Of a stretch of 12,050 nt of DNA, positions 8,346 to 12,050 are shown one piece after another. Both the position numbers and the translations under genes were made by a program. Source of the DNA: Treponema sp. Lineage in GTDB: Bacteria > Spirochaetota > Spirochaetia > Treponematales > Breznakiellaceae. How positions within the stretch are numbered: the stretch's first letter is position 1; every line of letters begins with the position of its first letter. The DNA lies in assembly GCA_031279925.1 (NCBI GenBank), contig JAITHQ010000170.1, positions 1 through 12,050 of the forward strand, read 5' to 3'. The notes under the pieces are model-generated. The model saw only the letters and a list, made by a program, of their open reading frames with translations, did not search any database and was not told the origin of the DNA.

Positions 8346-11300
8346 ATGGATAATGACGCGGTAGTTGAAAAACTCAACAAGGAAAAGGGCCGGAATTGGG
8401 ATTTAGCCAAGGCGATAATTGATTTCAAAAATTGCGGTTATACGACAAGGGAAAGATACCTGGGCATCCTTTACGAACTGCTGCTGGAAGGCGATCCAAA
8501 AACCTTGTCCGAAGTTTTTAACAACGGCCCCAGGGACCTTTTTGCCGGGGTTTACGGTAAAGAAACCGCCGCCTTTGTGGGCAAGGCTGTTTCCCGGCTC
8601 CATAGCAGCGTTCATTCCCCCAGCGCCTGCCGCCGCAGTTTCCGCACCAAAGAAGTTGCCCCTTACCTTGACCGCCTTGCGCAAATTCTGGCTGATCTTC
8701 TCTTTTTCCCCTGGGAACATTTTGATATGCTCCACGATTTGACCAGCCCGCGCAAGGCGGACGATGACGACAACGAAAAGGCCGGCGCCCGGCGCTTCCC
8801 CCAATGGCTGTATGGTGATTTTATCGCGGTCCGTATTGACGAGGGCGATGCGGATATTATCAAGGCCATTAAGGATATTTGCCTGGGGGACAACAATACC
8901 AAACTGTTAAGCCACGCCATTATCAACGGTATTGTAAAAAGCGAAAACAAAGAGCTGTATAAACTGTTAGGCGATATGCTGCTTGCGGCCCGCCTCCAGG
9001 AAGGGCTGCGCCAGTCGATTCTGGAAAACGCCGACAACGGCAGGGTCGAGGCGTTTATATATTTGATGAAGATCGTTATCGACAACGATCTTATCCGCTA
9101 TTCCTCCGCGTTACGCGCACTTGACGTATGGCTTGGCCTGGGCGAAAGCTATGACGACAGGCGGACTGCGGAAAAACTGCTCAAGCTCTGTTACGCCTGT
9201 CTTACCGGTAAAAAAGCGCTTAACGCGGGCCTTGAAAGCAAGGATGTTACCGGGATTTACGCCGACCTCTGGGCCCTTTCGGTGCGGGAAATGAACGACG
9301 TGCTGGGGCCCATAGAAAAACTGATGCGAGGCGAAAAATACCAAAAGCTGGTTGGCCTTTACTTTGCGGGGCAGCTTGAAAACAGCGGCCTCCAGTTTGC
9401 CGTCACTTCAAAAATAATCGCGGGCTTTACGCCGGAGGAGGCCGATCTTGATATCCTGGGCCTGACAATCGAGAACTATCCGGTTAGCGGTTCCTATCCC
9501 TGGCGCAAGGAGGATTTTGCGGGGGAATGCCGCAAGAACCGGTTCCTGGCGGACAAAAAAATCCGGGACGAACAATTTGAAAGTCTTTTGGGAATACTCC
9601 CCCTGGTTCCGCAGAAAGGCTATGCTGCCGGGGGCAAGCCCTTTCCCTGGCGGCTTATTTCCCTGGAGCCAAAAGATATTGCTATCCGGCTGCTTAACAT
9701 CGCGGGTTATGATTTTGAATCCGCCAAAACAGACCGGCTCATGGGGATCATGCCCCTGGCGGACAGTTACAGCCGGGTTACTTTTATCAAGGTTTTTCTG
9801 CAAAAACCCGCAGGCCAAAAAGAGCGGGACTTTTTGTTTGCCTCGTTAAACGACAAGAGCATGAGCGTCCGTTCCCAGGCTCTGGAAAATGTGCTGGCCT
9901 TAGCTGAAACAAAGGAAGGCAAAGAAAGCGCCGCGCCGCTGGATGAGGCCGAAGAAAAACTCGTTATTGATCTGCTTGCCCTGAAAACCGGGGACCTGCG
10001 CCAGAACAGCCTCAAAATTCTGCTGTCCCTGCCGGGGGACCGTCCGCTGGAAGCGGCAAAGATTCTGCTGGCTGACAAAAACGAAAACAAGCGGCTCGGC
10101 GGCCTTGACATGATCGCCCAACTGGTAAACCGCGGCAAAATAGACCGGCGGGAAGCGGCGGACTACATCGCCCTTATGCCCAGGGCCGGCGGCAGGGAAC
10201 AGGTGCTTATCAAAGCCATCACCGCCGGGGCGGTCAAATACACCAAATCCAACGGTTTTGGCCGGTATAACCCGAATTATTGGCCTGTTTTCCCCGCGCC
10301 TGAAAGCGATCCCCGTCACAACCTGGAATCGATTTTCGGCCTTTCCCCGGAGCGGGCCAAAAAAATTTTTTCTTCCCTCTGCGAAACGATTAGGGCACAC
10401 AAGGACTATTCCTACCAAATAGAAAACTACGACGGCGTGCAGGATGTTGTCCTGGGCGGCCTTAACTGGCCCAGAGCCAGGGCGGAACTGCATAACGATA
10501 AAAGCAAAACCATGCTTGAATGTTTTGTACTGCAAGAGGTATGGCGGGGCTGGATCAAGAAAACAGCCCTTACCTTTAGCGAAGTTTTTTATTTTATGTT
10601 TCTTGATGAAGTGAAACGGTATAACGACAGTTATGAGCCTGATTACCAGGACTGGGCAAATGCGTTAGTCGAAACTTTTTTCCATGCCGGGGACATAGAC
10701 GCGCTTATCCGCTGGATGTCCAAACAGGAATACGGCGCCCTTGCCCTGCACATCATCCTTATACTCTGGACGGAGTTTTCCGAAGAAGAACGCTTTACCG
10801 CGCTTGCCGGGGCTTTGGCGGAGCTCTTCAAAAAAATCCCCAAAGAAGACTGGAAAAAAAGCATCGAAAACGAAAACAGTTACCGCTACAACCGGGAAGA
10901 CCCGGAGACTTTTGCCGATACCAAAGAAACGCTCTTTATTGTCAGACGCTTGAAGGAAGCGGCGGTCAATGATGAACGCTTCAAAAAATACACCGCCATT
11001 TGTTTTGAACTGGGGCGGCTTTCGGGAATGTTTTATCTGGAGCTTGAGCCGCAGGACATTGCCCGGGGAATAGCCCTGGGCATTCTGGAAAAGGACACCT
11101 TGTACCGGACCATGTTCCTCACCAATCCCCAGAACCTGGGCGGCTACGCGGGAAAGATCCGCTACGAGGGCTATAAAAAGGACGTGGAAAAATACCCCCT
11201 GCTCAAAACCGTTGCCGATGAAGCCGCGGTCCGGGTGATTGAGATTGAGCTTGACCGGGGGGACAGCGAAACTGAGGTGAGCAAGCTGGCCCTGGCGATC

Positions 11301-12050
11301 TCCTGGCACGAGGGCGCGGAAACCCTGGTGAAAATTCTTACGGCCCTGGGGGACGAAACCTTTGTGCGGGGTTATATCTACAGCAATACCGCTGCCAAGA
11401 AAGCGGTGCTTTCCAGCCTGCTCAAGGCGTCTCATCCGGGCGCGGCGGACAGCGTAGAAACCCTGCGCGCCGCTCTGTCGGGCAAAAACATCAGCGAGAA
11501 ACGGCTTATCGAGGCGGCCATGTACGCCCCGGCCTGGCTGGACCTGGCGGGGGATTACCTGGGCTGGCCGGGATTGAAAAGCGCGGCCTGGTACTTCCAC
11601 GCCCACATCAACGAAACTTTTTCCGCGGAAAAGGAAACCGAGGCCGCCCGGTATTCACCCATCAGCCCGGAGGAATTCAACGACGGCGCCTTTGACATCA
11701 CCTGGTTCTGGGACGCCTACAACACCCTGGGCGCGGAACGCTTTGATCTGGTTTACATCTGCGCAAAGTATTTGACCGAGGGAAGCAACCACCGCCGGGC
11801 GCAGCTTTTCGCGGACGCGGTTCTGGGCCGCCTGGAAAAAGACGCGCTGGCACAGGAGATCAGGGAAAAGCGGAACAAAGATAAACTGTTGAGCTACTCG
11901 TTAATACCACTGGCCCCGGAAGCGGCGGCCCAAGACGCGGTGATGAGCGAGGCCCTGAAACGCTACGAGTTTATCCAGGGCTTTTTGCAAGAGAGCAAAA
12001 GTTTCGGGGCCCAGCGCCGGGAGAGCGAGGCTAAAGCCTGCGCCATTGCC
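8346..12050 (+). CDS. Giant DUF5724/DUF4132-family (MolR/YehI-like) protein, C-terminus cut by window end
   Basis: The frame is open from ATG 8346 to the last base, giving 1235 codons without a stop; the 3' end is outside the window. There is no signal peptide or membrane segment, so it is probably cytoplasmic. Most of it is alpha-helical, HEAT/ARM-like. The stretch at about 318-370 (IYADLWALSVREMNDV, then VGLYFAGQLENSGLQ) and the segment from Met1059 (MYAPAWLDLAGDYLGWPGLKSA, WYFHAHINE) match my memory of DUF5724/DUF4132 proteins such as E. coli MolR and YehI. The visible end, ESKSFGAQRRESE (1216-1228), is the conserved stretch just ahead of the DUF4132 domain, which should follow downstream. 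The family's biochemical function is not established; the old 'molybdate regulator' name for MolR should not be transferred. No WGR domain is seen at the N-terminus. The long minus-strand frames opposite it are shadows. Confidence 0.85.
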   Translation, partial: MDNDAVVEKLNKEKGRNWDLAKAIIDFKNCGYTTRERYLGILYELLLEGDPKTLSEVFNNGPRDLFAGVYGKETAAFVGKAVSRLHSSVHSPSACRRSFRTKEVAPYLDRLAQILADLLFFPWEHFDMLHDLTSPRKADDDDNEKAGARRFPQWLYGDFIAVRIDEGDADIIKAIKDICLGDNNTKLLSHAIINGIVKSENKELYKLLGDMLLAARLQEGLRQSILENADNGRVEAFIYLMKIVIDNDLIRYSSALRALDVWLGLGESYDDRRTAEKLLKLCYACLTGKKALNAGLESKDVTGIYADLWALSVREMNDVLGPIEKLMRGEKYQKLVGLYFAGQLENSGLQFAVTSKIIAGFTPEEADLDILGLTIENYPVSGSYPWRKEDFAGECRKNRFLADKKIRDEQFESLLGILPLVPQKGYAAGGKPFPWRLISLEPKDIAIRLLNIAGYDFESAKTDRLMGIMPLADSYSRVTFIKVFLQKPAGQKERDFLFASLNDKSMSVRSQALENVLALAETKEGKESAAPLDEAEEKLVIDLLALKTGDLRQNSLKILLSLPGDRPLEAAKILLADKNENKRLGGLDMIAQLVNRGKIDRREAADYIALMPRAGGREQVLIKAITAGAVKYTKSNGFGRYNPNYWPVFPAPESDPRHNLESIFGLSPERAKKIFSSLCETIRAHKDYSYQIENYDGVQDVVLGGLNWPRARAELHNDKSKTMLECFVLQEVWRGWIKKTALTFSEVFYFMFLDEVKRYNDSYEPDYQDWANALVETFFHAGDIDALIRWMSKQEYGALALHIILILWTEFSEEERFTALAGALAELFKKIPKEDWKKSIENENSYRYNREDPETFADTKETLFIVRRLKEAAVNDERFKKYTAICFELGRLSGMFYLELEPQDIARGIALGILEKDTLYRTMFLTNPQNLGGYAGKIRYEGYKKDVEKYPLLKTVADEAAVRVIEIELDRGDSETEVSKLALAISWHEGAETLVKILTALGDETFVRGYIYSNTAAKKAVLSSLLKASHPGAADSVETLRAALSGKNISEKRLIEAAMYAPAWLDLAGDYLGWPGLKSAAWYFHAHINETFSAEKETEAARYSPISPEEFNDGAFDITWFWDAYNTLGAERFDLVYICAKYLTEGSNHRRAQLFADAVLGRLEKDALAQEIREKRNKDKLLSYSLIPLAPEAAAQDAVMSEALKRYEFIQGFLQESKSFGAQRRESEAKACAIA

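Noticed and set aside
9900..11606. Long minus-strand open frames (9900-10535 and 10665-11606)
   Set aside because: They lie opposite the continuous plus-strand DUF4132-type gene, have no ribosome binding sites or family features, and follow from its G/C-rich third positions.

Overview
The window looks like a chromosomal segment of a spirochaete, most likely a Treponema of the termite-gut type. This is inferred from the gene order (dut, two LptF/LptG-type permeases, tgt, a secreted HEAT protein), the protein character and the moderately high G+C; no rRNA or other taxonomic marker is present. All recognisable genes lie on the plus strand.

Region 1 (1-1933): the 3' part of a large repetitive surface or secreted protein. 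It has two beta-helix modules separated by a divergent InlB-type repeat, and ends in a strong intrinsic terminator. Two copies of a short palindrome flank the terminator.

Region 2 (1934-2313): non-coding and rich in repeats. It holds a lone half-site, a G/C-rich hairpin and a 144-bp palindromic element whose ends are a 13-bp inverted repeat flanked by TTA on both sides. I see no convincing promoter.

Region 3 (2314-8220): a tightly packed run, dut > lptF > lptG > tgt > periplasmic HEAT-repeat protein > small conserved-looking protein. Junctions are abutting, 1-nt gaps or 4-bp ATGA overlaps, so it is probably one transcript. It combines nucleotide-pool sanitation (Dut), lipopolysaccharide or glycolipid export (LptF/LptG), tRNA queuosine modification (Tgt) and an exported scaffold-like protein. 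The small last gene may have a MoaD/ThiS-like beta-grasp fold.

Region 4 (8221-12050): a 125-bp gap with another copy of the palindromic element and a strong ribosome binding site, then the first 1235 codons of a giant alpha-helical-repeat protein of the DUF5724/DUF4132 (MolR/YehI-like) family, cut by the window end.

The most notable signal is the palindromic repeat family. One 66-bp copy sits inside dut. With its TTA duplication it adds exactly 69 bp, so 23 extra residues are read in frame in the middle of the dUTPase while all five catalytic motifs stay intact. The three full copies share a hairpin with a compensatory base change, and the 66-bp form equals the 144-bp form minus exactly the 78 bp between two AAAATC direct repeats. 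This resembles the protein-coding palindromic elements known from Rickettsia.
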